Origin: a virus
Strand: one strand, 5' to 3'
Length of the DNA stretch: 64,000 nucleotides
Virus record (IMG/VR): IMGVR_UViG_3300032050_000079
Span: 1-64,000 of that record
A program made the translations under genes and the position numbers. The notes below the pieces were generated by a model, which did not search any database, had not been told where the DNA came from, and worked only from the letters and a program-made list of their open reading frames with translations. Shown piece by piece: positions 12,278 through 23,157 of this stretch (position 1 is the first letter of the stretch; each line of letters begins with the position of its first letter).

Positions 12278-15200
12278 TTATTCCTCTTCAAAATCTTTAT
12301 GAAGATTATTTAAATTCGTTATTGTATTCGGGGTACTTCCAAAATACCCAAGTTGATACTGTGTAAATCTTTCTATTGGATACCAGACTGGCATATCCCA
12401 AGGAGTTGCTGCCTCAGTATCATAGTATTCTGAGCCAGTCAGGTGATCAGCCTTAAATTTAAAATCTTCTCTATAAGATTGATATTCAGAAGATTCATTT
12501 GAAGTTGGAATATAAACCGATTCCTGATTGTCGGATTGTACAGCATCGTATTTTTCGTACCAATAAACTATGTCTCCAGCTATAGTAGCGGGATTTGCCG
12601 ATATAGATGAGTTCCCTTGAGTATCAATCACAGTAAACCAATATCCTGGTGTTGCATCATTTTGAGCAATAAATGGTCCTATTTTAAACTTACCAGATGA
12701 ATCAGACATAACATATCCGGAGTTAATATTTTGACCCGGTGTAGCTGCGGAGCTAGAGTAACCTAGGGCTAGGGCATTGTAAACGCTTCTTGCCTTTCTC
12801 CAATATACTACAGAATCTGATTCTGTTTCTCCAATAATGTTTATTATTTCATTACCATCTGAGGTTATTATTTTTTTATCTGAGTCTGCAAACAGAGATA
12901 TTTGCTGTGTTTGAGCTGGCTTAACATAATAGTTAACAGTTGCAGAAATTCCGTAAGAGCTACTATTTTCATGAGCATTTGCGCTGCCATTCTCTGTGCC
13001 ATTTACATATAGTATTTTAGATTCGGTTTTAGAAATACCTGAGCCATCATACTTAATGATTCCCTTCCCCAAACCATCAGAGTTGGTGGTTACATATTCT
13101 GGGGTCGATGATATATTACTTCCTAGTATTTCAAATGTTTGATTTGGTTTTGGATTGCCGTTGCTGTCTTTTGACAAAATTGATACTACTGCAAAGTCTA
13201 TTCCATTATCTAGTATTTCTTTTGGCGATAGATACACGTCAACCGATTCGCTCGTATAAGAGTCGTGGGACAGATATAGGTACCCTTCTGGTATTGGATT
13301 ATATACTGGGTTCAGATATACATTATTAATCTCAAAGTCTTTATCATATATAGCGGACTCGTATTGAACACTCACTCCATACTCTGAATTTGGAGTAGAA
13401 AGAAGAGTAATTGTTGTTTCATATTGATCTGTAGAATTATTATAAACAAAATTGTCAACATTAAACACATTTCTCACTCTATATTCAACCTTATACTCTC
13501 TTCCTGTAACTAATGGAGTTTCTTCTGGAATTGAGAATAAATTAATTTGATTTGTTGCAGTGCTTTCATTTTGTACAACATATTCTCCTGTGTATGTATC
13601 ATAAATTGATACATCAAAAACATTACTGTAAGCCAAATATAAAGAGTATGGATTGCTAGCTACAATGTATTCAAAATTATAATATGAAAGATCACTGGGA
13701 GTCGCCTCATCATAAAATGAAACTTGATAATATTCAGCTGTTGATCCATTTGATATAACATTAACTATAATCGGAGCTCCAGCTCTAGCTACTTCTCCAA
13801 GCACTAAACTATCATCTGAGTTGGCATAGTATGATTTTGGTTGGGCATAGATATAACCTTGGGTTGCTCCATAATTGGGAGAACTTTGATAATAATACCA
13901 ACCAGACCTTAATGAAGGTATCAAATACCTTTCTGCTTCAATATCATACTTGGCATTAAACTGCACTGATTTCATCTTGTATTTATTATCTTGAGGATCA
14001 AGGTAATTAAAGTTTATATTTCCAAGTTCATCGTATGCGTTTTCCTGCCATACAAGCGTATTGTTATCTGTATTAATTATTTCTATTGATTCAATTATTA
14101 GATTTGCATCTTGCTCGTATGCAGAAAGTCCTAATTCAGATCTTGTAAAATCAAAAGTACCAATTAAATTATTTTGTTGATTACCCAAATCTTCCATACC
14201 ATCATTTGGGGTAGACAAAACTACTCCATTATTAGATATTTTATAATTAATTGTTGAATTATAATTCGATTCAAAATCTTCCCAAACATTATATTCAAAT
14301 GGATAGATAGAGCTATCAGCTGAAGAAATAACTAAACTCTGTGGAGTTGCGCCATACGGCCATTTAAGTGTCTTAAAATAGTAATTATAAGTAGATCCAC
14401 CAGTAACGTCAATGTAATGATCATGAAGATCTGGAGTAGCAAAGTCTGGATTAATAATACTGGCTATTATATTTGGCGAAGATGGTATTAGCTCATAGGA
14501 GCCAGTTTGTCTGTTTTGCGCAACGCCGCCATATCCTTTATAAGGAGGAGTAGAATTATCTATATCATATTTATCAACTACAATATTTTCAACATACATG
14601 TATTCAGGAGTTGAACCAGGCGGTAAAACAAATTTTGATTTTATATCTAATGGATTAATGACAATATTATTTTTTTGATCAAATTCTGGACCTTCATTAA
14701 TTTTTTGATTAACTAAACTTGATCTAACTTTTCTTGTAACTATTAAACGTCTTTTTGAATCATTATATATGTTAGAAGCTAACTTTAATGTTAGATCTTG
14801 ATAAGAAGGTGTTGAAGTATTTTTTATGACACGAGTATTTGTGTTTGTTACATAAGTATTTGGTGTTGAGTTTTCTAACTTTATCCATCCATAATTTCCA
14901 GTGCTTGAATTGTTATCAACAAAAGCGCCATAAGTTATCGTCGCTGCTTCTACGTATGAAGCTGGGATTTGATTAATTGCATAATTTTGTGTTGCAGATG
15001 GGCTTAACACATTATAATAGGGAGTTGAATCATATGTAAATCTTATAGATGGATCTGAATAATTTGTAGGAGTAAAAATATTTCTAATAACATATTCTGG
15101 TGATGCACTTGAGTTTGGGCCATAAATATTTTTAACTCTATCAACTACGGAAGCAGAATATACTTTAGATGTTGTTATGGTACCATGGGGCCTAAGCTTA

Positions 15201-16970
15201 AGGTCAATTGTATAATTAAGTGTTGCAGATTGATGATCATAATAATTCTCATAATATGAGACATAGCTGTCATAGTATATGCTTATAGGCTCGTAGGCGC
15301 TTTCTACCTCGTCGGATTTAACCCCTTTTACTTTAAATGTAAAATACTTGTCTGCTATTTGTCTATCTAAAAGCTCTAGTACAACTTTTGCATCGTCGAA
15401 ATCTCCAACACCAGGCTGATAGTGGTCAGCATTAACAGCTGGAAGATCAGTGATTTGAGGAATACTAGAAACGCCCTCTTGCTTATTGCCTGCGTAATCC
15501 CAATATGATTCTCTCCACTTTGCATACCCAACATTCACAGCAAACCTATTATTCATGTCTTCGACAAAAGAAAACATCATTGGTAGTGGATTGCCATCTG
15601 AATCAAAATATGGAGTGGATTTTTGCAAATCTGATATTTCAACTATCTCTGGAGTTGCTCCAATATATGCCGAGTTTGGAGTGGCCCCATAGGCCCTCCA
15701 CATATCTAGCTCTCTTCTAAGAGTCCTCTGTAATCCTAATTTATTTACAGCTGGAGGATTTAAATATACATCTAATATTCTCTTTTTAAAGTTTGCATTA
15801 GACTCTAGATATAGTCTCGTTAGTCCAACTCTTAATCCAAATTCATCAAAAGAGTTATAATTTTGTATTACGATCTGATCGACTTCTTTTTCATCTACCT
15901 TAATTAAGTCAAATGATCTTAGTGTATATAGACTTCTTGACAAAAAATCGTAATAAAAAGAATAATCAGTTGGTTGAGAAGTTAACAAATCTTCGTAGGA
16001 GGAGAGCCTTGCTAGCTCAATCCCATCTCCCCTTACTTTTATAAAGCCTGGATCTACAGGAGACGACACATACACCCAAGCAAGCTCTCTAACGTCTGCG
16101 CTAGATATGTAAGAGTCTAACTCTATTGAGTCTACTAGCCTGTCAACCTCATCTAAATCTTCGGTAAATATCGAACTTACAATTTTGCCAGCCTGACTAA
16201 CTGGAGTTGCAGTTTCTGGGGTAGACCTTTCCAAAGAATCTGTATACATCTTGGTCCAAGTAGGGAATCTAGATAAAACATTTCTTGCATGATCTGATAT
16301 AGTTGGAATTGATGGTTCATTAATTTCAACTTGAACTAATAAAAGAAAATTAGCTGATGATATATCTGAAGAAACATTGAACTCTAGTTCAAACTTAGTG
16401 TATCTTTCAGAAGACCTAAGAAATAAAATATTATTTTTGCTATCAGTATATGCTACCTGTTTCCATTCGGAATCAGATGTTACCTCTTTGTTGGAGGTAA
16501 ATATTTTTACAGAAAATTCTGGATCTTCTAAACCAGGAAGATTTGCAAAAGAGTGCTTAAAACCTAATATATTAATTGCAGATTTTGTGTCAACAAACCT
16601 AGGTAGGCTCTGAGTAGCAACTGATGATAATATTCTATATGGAGTTGCACTTTGTAGTAAGTCGTAAAAATAGTATGAACCATCTTCTTCATTAAAATCA
16701 AAGATAAAATACTCACCAAAATCTTGGTCTTGAATTATCTCACCAAAATCTGTGACTAGAGAAGATCCTACGATTGTAGGCGTAGCTTCCGATATTGTGC
16801 TTAATCCAGTAAATGTATAGTCTTCTAATAGATTGTTTCCATAAAGAGATCTATATGTTGAGTAATTTGTGTAAAACCTATTTGAATATAGATCAAATGA
16901 ATCAGAAACCCACTTGTTTCCGATTAATTGTAAAATCTGTATTAACTAAAGCTAAAAAATAGGTTTTCAT
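12278..16970 (-). CDS. Giant baseplate-periphery/fibre protein with Ig-like segments, one CGG +1 site (1,563 aa)
   Basis: The chosen start is ATG 16970. The reading is MKTYFLALVNTDFTIN, then CGG (codon 17), then after a +1 shift GNKWVSDSFDLYS, with an open frame to TAA 12278 (1,564 codons). The span 16250-16987, which looks empty otherwise, is fully coding in this frame. Residues ~240-430 (DVRELAWVYV, FKKRILDVYLNPP) are helical and recall phage tail protein I-like baseplate proteins, a weak match. The rest is beta-rich. One stretch (NGNPKPNQTFEILG...TNSDGLGKG) resembles bacterial Ig-like/invasin domains. A (Ser/Ala)-Thr-Pro tripeptide recurs roughly twenty times along the protein. The gene lies between the metallophosphoesterase and the next giant fibre protein. 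Exact role unknown. Confidence 0.83.
16919..16922 (-). other. CGGA +1 recoding site 4
   Basis: Sense context is AAT CGG AAA CAA, codon 17 of the 1,563-residue protein. The zero frame stops at TGA six codons after the CGG, leaving a 22-residue peptide. Skipping C gives TIN-G-NKWVSDSF and a frame open for 1,546 further codons. Confidence 0.8.
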
Positions 16971-16987
16971 TTTTTATATATTTATTC

Positions 16988-18241
16988 CTATACTGAATCA
17001 AGCCATATTGAGTACTCGGAAGTGACTCCATTATCTGGATGAACAAACATTAAGTGTTGACATGGTCTACTCATAGACGAGAAATACTCTTGTGCATAGG
17101 TGTTGTTACTTTCTGGTGATCCAGAAATTCTCAACAAACCACTTCCAATAGTAACCTTTACCTGCTGATGATAGTGGCCCATAAATACATCTTCAAAATT
17201 TTCTGGTATTGCACCGTCTTTCCATCCCATAATTTTCTTATAGTAAGCATGAAATGCTGTAGGGGATGGCATTTGATCTCCATGGATTAACAAACTTGAG
17301 TAGCTGCCAATTGTATCCACTGCGTAAAAACTTCTTTCTCCGCGACCATCTGGAATATTAAACGTTACTCTTGGCTCATCTTTAAATATCAACTGAACAA
17401 TCTTATACAATAACCTATCCATATTTGTTTCTGGATCGTGCTGCTTTCTTGCTCTTCCACCAACGGCACCGTGATTTCCGATAACACCAGTAATGTGAAT
17501 GTGTTCAAAGTTTTCAAGTGCTGTTGTTATGAACTTTGTTAGTATTTCTGGACCGTATATACCAACCTGTCGATATAAGCCAGCATCTAATAAATGACTT
17601 TGCCCAGGAAATATTTCTTCTCCTTCTACAATGTCACCTAGCAGCCACACATGCAAATTGTCAACATTATGATGGGCTCTTTGGATATTTACGATCTCAA
17701 TCATCTTTTCGGTGTATTGCTCAATTCTTCTTGCCAATACATCGGAGTTGTAAGTTGATGTAACTTTACCTAACTGCCAATCAGCAAAAACTGCAACTGC
17801 TGTTTCTGGAGTTGCTCTTTTTTTGGTAAGAACTGGCTTTGAAATCTTTGGAAGATCAAAGTTACTGAAAGCATCAAAAGCTGCTTGATACACAAGGTGC
17901 GATGCCTCTTCTTTGATGTTCTTATATCTATCTACTTGTCTGGCAAGTTTTTTGTTTTCTGATCTAAGAAAATCAATAGTAGACGAAGGAACTGACGACA
18001 TAGACAATCCTGCATCTCTATAATCCTCATATTCATCTTCAAGAGTATCTTCTTCTGAGATTGTAGAAAAATACGATGATGCGTTACTTTCGTCTACTTC
18101 TCTTGAAGTTATATTATCGGTCATTATGGTTCCTGGAACCGTTTCGTCACCGCTAATCAAAGCTTTTGCATGAGTCATGTTTTTAGCTTTTACAATAGAC
18201 TTGTTGGTGACAAGAAAGTACTTTTCTTTCATTTGTATCAC
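16988..18241 (-). CDS. Calcineurin-like metallophosphoesterase (417 aa)
   Basis: All signature blocks of the calcineurin-like phosphoesterase fold are visible in order: FADWQLG near residue 152, GDIVEGEE near 200, GNHGAVGG near 253, HGDQMP near 322 and GHYHQ near 355. These carry the Asp, Asn and His ligands of a di-metal site. A charged coiled-coil-like segment near residues 85-110 (FLRSENKKLARQVDRYKNI) and a ~70-residue N-terminal region precede it. The substrate (nucleic acid, nucleotide or phosphoprotein) cannot be told. It sits inside the baseplate operon, 7 bases after the gpJ-like gene and 17 bases before the next start, so it is expressed with structural genes. Known phage homologues are often DNA-processing enzymes, so the position is unusual. 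Confidence 0.9.
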   Translation of the reverse strand: MIQMKEKYFLVTNKSIVKAKNMTHAKALISGDETVPGTIMTDNITSREVDESNASSYFSTISEEDTLEDEYEDYRDAGLSMSSVPSSTIDFLRSENKKLARQVDRYKNIKEEASHLVYQAAFDAFSNFDLPKISKPVLTKKRATPETAVAVFADWQLGKVTSTYNSDVLARRIEQYTEKMIEIVNIQRAHHNVDNLHVWLLGDIVEGEEIFPGQSHLLDAGLYRQVGIYGPEILTKFITTALENFEHIHITGVIGNHGAVGGRARKQHDPETNMDRLLYKIVQLIFKDEPRVTFNIPDGRGERSFYAVDTIGSYSSLLIHGDQMPSPTAFHAYYKKIMGWKDGAIPENFEDVFMGHYHQQVKVTIGSGLLRISGSPESNNTYAQEYFSSMSRPCQHLMFVHPDNGVTSEYSIWLDSV

Positions 18242-18248
18242 TTTCTGA

Positions 18249-19418
18249 TTAATAAGTTATGGAAGACATTATAACAGAAAATACAGATACAGATCCAGCT
18301 ACCATATACTGTCTATCGTCATTTATAGTGAACATTCCTTTAGGAACTTCTTGACCATTTACAGAAACGCTTAAAACGTTTACTGATTTGATTAAATCAG
18401 AAGAAGACCTAACGATTGACTCAATATCTCCATTAGATATACTATCACCTATTGTTCTTGAATTCAAGTATGATCTTAAAAATAAAGAAGCTTGATTTTC
18501 TATACCTGTTGCAGTTGTAGCACCTACTCCAGATGGAAGAACTATGCTTACAGCAACGTGTACTGGTGCTCTTTCTGCAATTCTGACATTAAGCTTAATC
18601 CCTACTGGCTTTGCTTCAGACAAAGAATTGAAGATACTATTAACTAAATTTGTTGATATTCTTTGTGATTCTGGAACCACAATAATATCACAAGATCCTA
18701 AACCGTAACTAGACTCTCTAACCCTAACATCTCTTACTCCCTGAACTCCTAGAGCTCTCATTCTTAGAGACTCAGCTGTGCCAAAAGAGTTTGCTTTAAT
18801 TGATTTTACTATTCGTTTTCTATACATATCATCTGACTCCATATTAATCATAGAGTAGATTTCTTTAGTATTCGTACAATAAACGATAATGCCACTTGGT
18901 GCTATATAATTATGTTTAGTCAAAGTTCCTTTTGATGCAGTGAAATCTGTGCTACTAAAGTTTGGTATCACTCTACCGAATGCTCTAGTTGTTCCTGCAA
19001 TAATTGTTGCTGCATCGACTAATTTATATTGATATTGAACAGTAGAAAAATCTGTGACATCATTATATATTAAAGTATCTTTTGGAATTACAACGTTTGA
19101 CGAGTGCGGTGCATCTATTGAAAACGATATATTAAAACTAGCTCTTTCTTGTTGCAAATCTTCTGAAACAGATCTACGAAAAACTCCATAAAGATCACCT
19201 ATTAAATCAAGAGATCTTCCAGATGCCATAGACAAAGAAGTCTGTTCAACGCTAAATTTAATTGCCTCGTACAAGTCTCCAATTTCAACGGCCATAGCCT
19301 CTGCCAATGCTCTAGCAACAGATCCTGGATATGTTGCTGTTATGCCAGCATTTTGCTGAAGAGAAGATAGGATTTTTGAAAGTATCTGATCTTTTGATTT
19401 ATTGTATATGACAGGCAT
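18249..19418 (-). CDS. Baseplate J-like wedge protein (389 aa)
   Basis: Length, composition and position match the gpJ/gp6-type baseplate wedge family. The helical N-terminus runs through AEAMAVEIGDLYEAIKF and ASGRSLDLIGDLYGVFRR, a pattern typical of these proteins. A beta-rich centre follows, then the segment ESDDMYRKRIVKSIKANSFG and a VRDVRVRE stretch common in the family. The gp25-like protein is immediately upstream, the canonical gp25-gpJ order. It probably forms the ring linking hub to peripheral fibres during sheath contraction. No in-frame CGG. Confidence 0.85.
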   Translation of the reverse strand: MPVIYNKSKDQILSKILSSLQQNAGITATYPGSVARALAEAMAVEIGDLYEAIKFSVEQTSLSMASGRSLDLIGDLYGVFRRSVSEDLQQERASFNISFSIDAPHSSNVVIPKDTLIYNDVTDFSTVQYQYKLVDAATIIAGTTRAFGRVIPNFSSTDFTASKGTLTKHNYIAPSGIIVYCTNTKEIYSMINMESDDMYRKRIVKSIKANSFGTAESLRMRALGVQGVRDVRVRESSYGLGSCDIIVVPESQRISTNLVNSIFNSLSEAKPVGIKLNVRIAERAPVHVAVSIVLPSGVGATTATGIENQASLFLRSYLNSRTIGDSISNGDIESIVRSSSDLIKSVNVLSVSVNGQEVPKGMFTINDDRQYMVAGSVSVFSVIMSSITY

Positions 19419-19432
19419 TTCTATCTCCTATT

Positions 19433-19807
19433 TTAAATTTCTTGAGTTACAGATATTGTTATTGGATCAACAGAGTTGTCTTCAATATGAACATCAAATC
19501 TTATTGAATTATTAGAGGTTGGCACTGCTGTTATTGAAATCTTTCTATCAGCAAAAACGCCCTCTCTTAACAACGCTTCCCTTATTAAGCGCTTACCCAT
19601 TTCTCCAGTTGCCTGGCTTTGTGGCATTCCGTAGAGAATGTTAAGCTCTGTTCCAAGCTTGGGGTAAATGTAGAAATCACCTGGCTCAGTCATAAGCCTA
19701 AGGTATATCTGCTGTATATCGTTCTGCGACCTACTTTGAGTCATTGCTATATCTTTATTGGGAGATATTTTTAAATCACCAGATAAATCTAAATAAAAAT
19801 CAGACAT
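19433..19807 (-). CDS. GPW/gp25-like baseplate wedge protein (124 aa)
   Basis: The protein shows the usual gp25 pattern: a short N-terminus (DLSGDLKISPNKDIAMTQ), the helix NDIQQIYLRLMTEPGDFYIY, the motif PKLGTELNILYG, a second helix (GKRLIREALLREG) and closing beta strands. Size (~120 residues) is normal. In T4-type phages gp25 joins the sheath and the wedge and starts sheath assembly. Its placement directly before the gpJ-like gene supports the call. Confidence 0.88.
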   Translation of the reverse strand: MSDFYLDLSGDLKISPNKDIAMTQSRSQNDIQQIYLRLMTEPGDFYIYPKLGTELNILYGMPQSQATGEMGKRLIREALLREGVFADRKISITAVPTSNNSIRFDVHIEDNSVDPITISVTQEI

Positions 19808-19809
19808 CC

Positions 19810-20493
19810 TTATTCCAAATCATTTTCTATCCAGGGAAAATCTTCCATATTATTTCCCACAGTGTAATCTTTATTTTCGACCTTCTTGGTCGCCTCAGAA
19901 AAAGAATATCCATTTATTAAAAGATATTTTAACATCCTGATTTCTGTATCAGAATGGGTTTTCATGTAGTTATCCAATAAAGCCTGATCTGACTCGCTTA
20001 GCTGTGGCTCAACAGCTGGAGTAAAGAAATTATCTTCTTGCCCAGGAACTAAGCCTAAACCATAGTCACCACCTATAGTAATAGGAGAAACAGATTCTAT
20101 CTCATCAAGTTGGTCTAAATTATTTAAATAATGACCTATTTTATAAAAAGCTGGGTTTTGATGAAAGTCACTTGTTCGCACTAGTGCTGGCTCATTATAT
20201 ACGTCTGAGGCAGGATTAAATGAAGAGTTGTTCCATTTTAAACCATCGTCTTCTCTAGTATAAAATTTAATTGAATCGGCAAAAAAAGATATGGCTCTTG
20301 TACTCGGACTTATAACAATACCTATTCCAGGAGCTGCAAATATTTCTATTTCTCCAGCGTCGTTTATTCTTAAAAAACCATTATTATCTGGATGGTTAAT
20401 TCCAACTTCTCTTGTAGAAAACTCTTTTCTTTTTCTTAATTCTGTTACTTCGCTAAAAGACTGTCTAGCTCTATCTATTGGTTCTTCCATCAT
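19810..20493 (-). CDS. Baseplate spike-associated protein candidate (227 aa)
   Basis: Starts at ATG-ATG two bases after the upstream stop and ends two bases before the gp25-like gene. Residues ~30-80 are short alternating beta strands (FLRINDAGEIEIFAAPGIGI) reminiscent of central-spike beta repeats. The C-terminal ~60 residues are helical and acidic. The spike assignment is inference from beta content and from position between an OB-fold protein and gp25. No family is clearly recognised. Confidence 0.7.
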   Translation of the reverse strand: MMEEPIDRARQSFSEVTELRKRKEFSTREVGINHPDNNGFLRINDAGEIEIFAAPGIGIVISPSTRAISFFADSIKFYTREDDGLKWNNSSFNPASDVYNEPALVRTSDFHQNPAFYKIGHYLNNLDQLDEIESVSPITIGGDYGLGLVPGQEDNFFTPAVEPQLSESDQALLDNYMKTHSDTEIRMLKYLLINGYSFSEATKKVENKDYTVGNNMEDFPWIENDLE

Positions 20494-20494
20494 A

Positions 20495-20860
20495 CTAAAT
20501 CATGAACTTTGGTATACCAGTATTAACTGAATTATTTTTAATTGTTTTTACCGTATCGTACGCATCGGCTATAATTGAGATTATATACGGATCTCTTTCG
20601 GAATCGTTTCTAAATGCTACAATACATCTAGTTCCAGGATGTGGGGAGACCCCCTGAATGCCGTAGTTAAATGGGCACGGTACTCTATCCATAACATCTC
20701 CTACTGTGCCGGCATATCTTTCGTCTAAAATAACAGTAGCAGTGTTTGACATTTTGTCAAACTCAACTATAGTTGCTGGTCTTGTTTTTGACTGTTGAAG
20801 TTTTGAGTCTTGAATTAAATTATTAATTTTTTGATCAAACTTTGGATAATTAATAGCCAT
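20495..20860 (-). CDS. OB-fold baseplate spike/hub protein candidate (121 aa)
   Basis: Small beta-rich protein with the pattern ATIVEFDKMSNTATVILD, then VPCPFNYGIQG and PGTRCIVAFRND, which resembles the OB-fold domain of gp5/gpV-type baseplate spike proteins (a strand pair, a conserved loop, then a G-x-R-C-x-V-x-F strand). It lies between the peptidoglycan hydrolase and the spike/gp25/gpJ genes, consistent with a hub or spike role. Homology is judged by pattern only. Confidence 0.65.
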   Translation of the reverse strand: MAINYPKFDQKINNLIQDSKLQQSKTRPATIVEFDKMSNTATVILDERYAGTVGDVMDRVPCPFNYGIQGVSPHPGTRCIVAFRNDSERDPYIISIIADAYDTVKTIKNNSVNTGIPKFMI

Positions 20861-20871
20861 TAATACACCTC

Positions 20872-23155
20872 TTACTTATATATAATTTCATATTTTTTAG
20901 AATCTTTTACAAACACTTCTATTTTTTGTCTTCCATTTTGATCTGTTGTATCTATTTTCCTTGCATCAGAATTTGCTGGAACGCTTGCCAAAACCCAGGC
21001 ATCTAGCTCGGATGAATCTCTACCTGTTCCTTGTGTAAAAACTTTTTTAATTAGTTCATAATCCAGTCCAGAAATCCAACTATGCTCAAGATAAACTGCG
21101 CCCCAAGGAGCAAATATTCCATTCCTTGTTCCATTATCCATTGAATTCACAATATCAGAAACATCTGTTTTCTTACCTATTTTTGTTCTTAAAAAAGAAA
21201 TCTGATTTATAGGAGCAAAAGCTCTTCTATCGTAATATTGTCTACCAGCTCCGCCCTTTTTTGTCCTTAGTCCTATTGTTCCTTCTGGGTCTGTTCTCTG
21301 TTTGTTTCTTATAAAATCATCACAAAAAGTTGCCTTGTTAGTCGGATTGGTGTCTTGAATTTTATCAGCTAGCCAATTCTTATAGGCTAATTTCCACCAC
21401 TTTGTTCTTTCGGGTGTTGGAGAAACTATTTTTACTACGCCAGTTCCTCCAGCTGATGTTCTTGTTACAAACTGCCAAAGACCAAAAGCGCCGCTCTTTA
21501 TTGTTAACAAAAGGGGTAAAATTACTTTCTCTTTGTGCAATACCAGTAAAGAACGCTGCTATCTCCGCAGAAAAACCGCCATAGTTATATAAAAAACTAA
21601 ATATATCCATAGCAGTGAGAGCATCATCTCCAGTATAATACTCTTTTTTAAGCTTTGTAATCATATCGGAAGAAAGTGGTGTTGCAGGCGCAGGCGCAGC
21701 ACCAGCACTAGATACCGTACCAGATCCAGACTGACCAGGGGTTGATGGTGTAGTGGTTGTAGGAACTGCAAACGAACCGCATCTGGCTGAGCTCCAACTA
21801 ACATGAATATGATTAGCGTGGCTTTTATCGCAGTGAATATTGACGAAAGGAGCTAGATTTGGATGCTTCTGCCTAATTGGAGAATTAGAGGATTCAAGTC
21901 CTCCAACTATTCCAAGCTCTGTTTCCAGCTGTTCGCTTACAACTATTAAGTCTGGATGAAGCTCTTGAGGAAGTTGCTCCACATGAGACAGGAAAAGATC
22001 CAATGCTATAAGATACTTTCCAGGTGGTGGAACTGGATTGTTCAAAACATAAGATTGATTAGCTGTAGTTAAGCCTATTTTTTTAATATCAAAACCTCTA
22101 CCAAAGGAGTGGTCACTAACTCCGTTATTGCTTTGCGTTAGCTTACTAAAATTAGGACCTGTTATTCCTCTCCATACTCCTGAGTCGCCCATAATATAAA
22201 GCGTATCTGTAATTCGTAAAAGAAATTCAATTAAGGTAGGAGACATCATTACTTGCTTTTCGCCTGTTCCAAGACCTGTAATTTTATCTTCCATGTACTT
22301 ATACGTGCCATTCTTTTCGACATAATAACCACTATGGTGTATGTCGAAACCTAGGCTACCAAGATTTTGTGGATTCGCTTTTGCTTTTGCCGTAGTAACT
22401 CCATTGACTGTTCCATTTTTATCAAAGCTTAGTTTAAAGCCTTGTTTAAAAACTGTAATGTCTCCAGTGCCCTCTGTTTTAAAATTAGTTTTCTTTAACA
22501 GCTCCGCAACCTTTTTGTCGTATATTGCTCTTTCTGCTTCGTCCATTTCATCTGCAAAAAGTATTTTTCTAGTAGCGTTATTCATAACTTGAGCGGTTCC
22601 AGAAGTCCCATAAGATGCTGTAGAGTGTGGTTGAGACGCCCCAGTAGAGGTTGTTACGGTACCAGTTCCACTACTTGTGCCACCCGTTCCTCCAGTGGTA
22701 GAAGATCCACCTGTTGCTGGACTTATCGAGGGGGCAATAAATGCTTTTACAGCTTGATCAAAGCCACCAGGAGCAAATCCTGTAGACATAACGGACTTTC
22801 TAGCTATTTCCATTCTAGCCTGAGAACCTTTTAGTGTTTTAGTTGGATCATCAGGATCTGGAACTTGTGTCTGGTCGTCGATGTCTGCACCCATAGATAG
22901 TATTGTATGCATTGCTGATTTAGTGTTTTGCTCATATCCCGCTACTGGAAAGGCTGGATTTCTAAATATTCCATCCCCTTGAATAATTTTCACTGGATCT
23001 CTTGACATCAAGGTCCTACCAACCTCTCCATCCATAGATGCAGAAGTGCCCTTTATGAGCTGTTGATTTTCTGGGTAGAAGGAGCTTTTAATTTTTGACG
23101 TTATTGATTTGCCGTCAGCGAGATCATCTAAGTTAAAATTAAAATCAGAAGCCAT
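20872..23155 (-). CDS. Tail-associated peptidoglycan hydrolase, M15-type peptidase plus lysozyme-type domain, one CGG +1 site (760 aa)
   Basis: Two cell-wall-degrading domains are fused. Near residues 270-450 an M15 (VanY/D-Ala-D-Ala peptidase-like) domain shows SDHSFGRGFDI near residue 345 and HANHIHVSW near residue 447, the zinc-ligand blocks of the family. After a Thr/Ser/Ala/Pro linker (~455-500) a lysozyme/transglycosylase-type domain begins, with RESNF (Glu543, likely catalytic). This domain is cut by CGG at codon 555. The +1 frame supplies GAFGLWQF, the family block that should follow Glu after ~12-15 residues. Either half alone is an incomplete enzyme. Span minus one base is 761 codons. 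Placement between hub and spike fits a baseplate lysin that opens the wall during DNA entry. Confidence 0.9.
21490..21493 (-). other. CGGC +1 recoding site 5
   Basis: Sense context is GAG CGG CGC TTT, codon 555. It is the only site not followed by A. Skipping C reads GGC GCT TTT GGT, giving G-A-F-G. That Gly is expected in the lysozyme-type family block GAFGLWQ, so protein homology supports both the shift and a Gly at the site. A skip of the G two bases earlier would also restore the frame. Confidence 0.8.
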
Positions 23156-23157
23156 AT

